This document shows, in pieces, positions 62,445 through 64,000 of a stretch of 64,000 nt of DNA; positions within the stretch are counted from its first letter, which is position 1; every line of letters begins with the position of its first letter. The position numbers and the translations under genes were made by a program. This DNA is from Flammeovirga aprica JL-4 (GTDB lineage: Bacteria > Bacteroidota > Bacteroidia > Cytophagales > Flammeovirgaceae), in contig NZ_JABANE010000005.1 of NCBI RefSeq assembly GCF_012844305.1, positions 1-64,000 on the forward strand. Direction: 5' to 3'. The notes beneath the pieces were generated by a model. That model saw only the letters and a list, made by a program, of their open reading frames with translations, had not been told where the DNA came from and did no database searches.

Positions 62445-63557
62445 CTAAACCTTATATTTTCTGTTCTTCCATGAATATGGACTAAAAGTAGCAAGCAAAC
62501 CTATACTGAATGCATAAAAAGGATAGAGAAGAGAAACAAGGGGAATCCATTTTACAAGCTGATTATCGCCTTGCCATCTTAGAATGATCCTATTAAAAAT
62601 GTATTCTATTAATAGCCTTACGCCCATACCCGAGAGCAATATTAACGAATTTCCTGAAAAGAAAGCAATGGAGATCAAAGAAGCTATAAAACTAAAATGT
62701 AATAAGAAAATAAAAACTGCACTGATTTGAGGTAATGTATTGTCATAATGCCTCCATTTACTGGCCCATCTTATTCTTTGTTGAACAAAAGATTTCAGGT
62801 CTGAAGGCGGAGGCGTTTTTACAATCGCTTTGGTATCTTTTACAAATTGAATTTTTGAAGGGTCTTCTTTTGCAATTTGATGCATCAAGAATTCATCGTC
62901 ACCTGTAGGAATATGGATATGTTTTTCATAATCATTCTGCTCAAGAAATGCTTTTCTTTGGAATGCAAGGTTGGCCGCATTGCACATATTAGGTTGTCTA
63001 CTCAAAATAGAAGTTGCCCCGGTAAGTATCAGACTTCCAAATTCAATGGTCATCAGTTTTTGTGAAAATGTTCGGTAAGGTGAAAATTGTACAGGGCCGG
63101 AAAGCAATTGAGGTTTATGGTAGCTATTGTAATTTTCAACCATCGTTTGAATCCACTCAGCATCATGAATACAGTCTGCATCAGTAGTAATGATCAGTTC
63201 ACTGTCAGAAAGTTCTACACCTTTGCGAATAGCCATTTTCTTCCCTTTTTCCTCTGAATCTAGAGAAATTACATGAAAATGATCATAACTCTTACAGAAT
63301 TCTTGTAAGTGTTGAAGTGTGGCATCTTCAGAATGATCGTTGATAAAATAACAATTGTAATTCGTGTAGGACTGATTGATAAGGGATTGAAATAATGAGG
63401 AAATGTTACTTTCTTCATTCCTTAAAGCCACTACAATAGAAACTGAGGTGCTGAATGTCTGTTCGGATTTTTTTGTGACAGAAGAATTCCAGAGATGGAT
63501 TAATCTCATCAAATAAAGAAAATAGAAAATACTCAGTATTAAAAAACAGAATTCCAA
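62445..63557 (-). CDS. membrane glycosyltransferase family 2
   Basis: This 370-residue protein begins with a transmembrane helix (FCFLILSIFYFLYLM), then a GT-A domain with SIVVALRNEESNISSLFQSL, the nucleotide-binding Asp pair in IITTDADCIHDAEW (DxD), and the QxxRW acceptor motif (FVQQRIRWASKW), followed by three C-terminal helices. It should add sugars from UDP- or GDP-donors to a membrane acceptor. The start is a TTG at 63555-63557: a stop closes the frame nine bases upstream, and the first ATG lies 17 codons in, after the transmembrane segment. A TAAGTTTG box at 63600-63607 (minus) may be its -7 element. Confidence 0.87.
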   Translation of the reverse strand: MEFCFLILSIFYFLYLMRLIHLWNSSVTKKSEQTFSTSVSIVVALRNEESNISSLFQSLINQSYTNYNCYFINDHSEDATLQHLQEFCKSYDHFHVISLDSEEKGKKMAIRKGVELSDSELIITTDADCIHDAEWIQTMVENYNSYHKPQLLSGPVQFSPYRTFSQKLMTIEFGSLILTGATSILSRQPNMCNAANLAFQRKAFLEQNDYEKHIHIPTGDDEFLMHQIAKEDPSKIQFVKDTKAIVKTPPPSDLKSFVQQRIRWASKWRHYDNTLPQISAVFIFLLHFSFIASLISIAFFSGNSLILLSGMGVRLLIEYIFNRIILRWQGDNQLVKWIPLVSLLYPFYAFSIGLLATFSPYSWKNRKYKV

Positions 63558-63689
63558 TGTGATTTATAAAGGTTCTTGTGAAGTGGTTGATGTTTTTTTC
63601 AAACTTAATGCAAAAATAAGAAGTAAACTATTTCATTTTGATGAAATGCCCCAACTTCCTAAATATATTGATTTAAGGTAAATGCATTT

Positions 63690-63720
63690 TTTGTAACTCC
63701 CTCTGAAACTTTTACATTTG
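63690..63720 (+). promoter_or_regulatory. canonical Bacteroidota promoter of the peroxiredoxin gene
   Basis: TTTG at 63690-63693 and TACATTTG at 63713-63720 are separated by exactly 19 bases, a perfect match to TTTG-N19-TAnnTTTG. The ATG follows about 36 bases later. Confidence 0.85.
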
Positions 63721-63756
63721 TCAGCACACAACAAATTACACTAAAACAATACAATT

Positions 63757-64000
63757 ATGGCATTGGAAATAGGACAAGCAGCTCCGCAATTTGAGAGCGT
63801 AGATCAAAATGGTAATACAGTAAAACTATCCGATTTTAAAGGGAAGAAAGTAGTTTTATATTTTTATCCAAAGGATATGACTCCAGGGTGTACAGTTCAA
63901 GCTTGTGACCTGAGAGATAACTATGAAAAGTTAATGTCTGAAGGTTATGTGGTATTGGGCGTGAGTACTGATTCTGAAGAGCGTCACCAGAAATTTATTG
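63757..64000 (+). CDS. bcp: thiol peroxidase Bcp (peroxiredoxin), 5' part
   Basis: The gene runs off the right edge; 81 codons are visible. It starts [19 protein letters not shown], then [20 protein letters not shown] with peroxidatic Cys45 and resolving Cys50 in the spacing of E. coli Bcp. It should reduce hydrogen peroxide and organic peroxides in the cytoplasm with thioredoxin. A perfect promoter precedes it. Confidence 0.94.
   Translation, partial: MALEIGQAAPQFESVDQNGNTVKLSDFKGKKVVLYFYPKDMTPGCTVQACDLRDNYEKLMSEGYVVLGVSTDSEERHQKFI

Noticed and set aside
1..64000. CRISPR array, rRNA operon, prophage or integron
   Set aside because: No regularly spaced direct repeats, no rRNA-like sequence, and no phage structural or integrase genes were seen in the window.

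Overview
The window looks like a chromosomal piece of a marine, AT-rich Bacteroidota, most likely order Cytophagales (Flammeovirga-like; the genus is a guess). Reasons: a SusC/SusD pair, DUF5686-type and OMP_b-brl_3-type outer-membrane proteins, a bacillithiol-type YpdA reductase, fused SecDF, promoters of the Bacteroidota form TTG-N18/20-TAnnTTTG, weak Shine-Dalgarno sites, and several genes whose only plausible start is TTG.

Layout. 1-1.5 kb: 3' end of an IS630-family transposase, then a SAM-dependent methyltransferase. 1.5-3.9 kb (minus): OmpR-type response regulator and histidine kinase with overlapping ends. 3.9-5.0 kb: AT-rich gap with a tRNA-like sequence and its own terminator. 5.0-10.2 kb (minus): three-gene operon (degenerate beta-lactamase-fold protein, YpdA, short-chain dehydrogenase), then a PcrA/UvrD helicase. 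10.6-13.7 kb (plus): YqgE/AlgH, M3 oligopeptidase, IscA-like Fe-S protein. 13.9-15.8 kb: a 7TM-DISM receptor whose C-terminus is an IS1595-transposase zinc ribbon plus helical region. 15.8-20.5 kb (minus): patatin/surface-antigen protein, metK and a lipoprotein gene, the last two behind a SAM-I riboswitch. 20.7-26.8 kb (plus): outer-membrane barrel protein, second two-component system, M20 peptidase. 27.0-31.8 kb: composite palindromic repeat, sulfatase, DUF5686 protein, GxxExxY gene beside an inverted repeat. 31.9-36.2 kb: secreted so-called asparagine synthetase B family protein, MacB-like permease, NfeD protease. 36.7-38.4 kb: convergent type II restriction-modification pair. 38.6 kb: MITE-like element. 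38.8-50.3 kb: DUF4905, LysM/RlpA-like, GT4, SGNH hydrolase, pseudo-caspase, SecDF and small secreted or lipoproteins. 50.4-58.0 kb: a membrane-spanning LamG/kelch-winged-helix regulator divergent from susC-susD. 58.0-64.0 kb: glutamate dehydrogenase, RsbU-like phosphatase, DppC-like permease, GT2, and the start of a Bcp peroxiredoxin.

How the parts work together. Much of the window concerns the envelope: protein export (SecDF), outer-membrane import and assembly (SusCD and barrel proteins), surface hydrolases and sensing. Two sensors are unusual because each joins an extracytoplasmic sensing module through a membrane segment to a C-terminal DNA-binding-type module, with no kinase in between: the 7TM-DISM/IS1595 protein and the LamG/kelch/winged-helix protein next to susCD. 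These are the best candidates for undescribed signalling systems. The clearest RNA regulation is the SAM-I riboswitch, for which promoter, aptamer and a plausible terminator platform can all be read. Non-coding structure is also rich: a TA-flanked MITE candidate, a REP-like cluster of hairpins, a long inverted repeat beside GxxExxY, and many stem-loop terminators.
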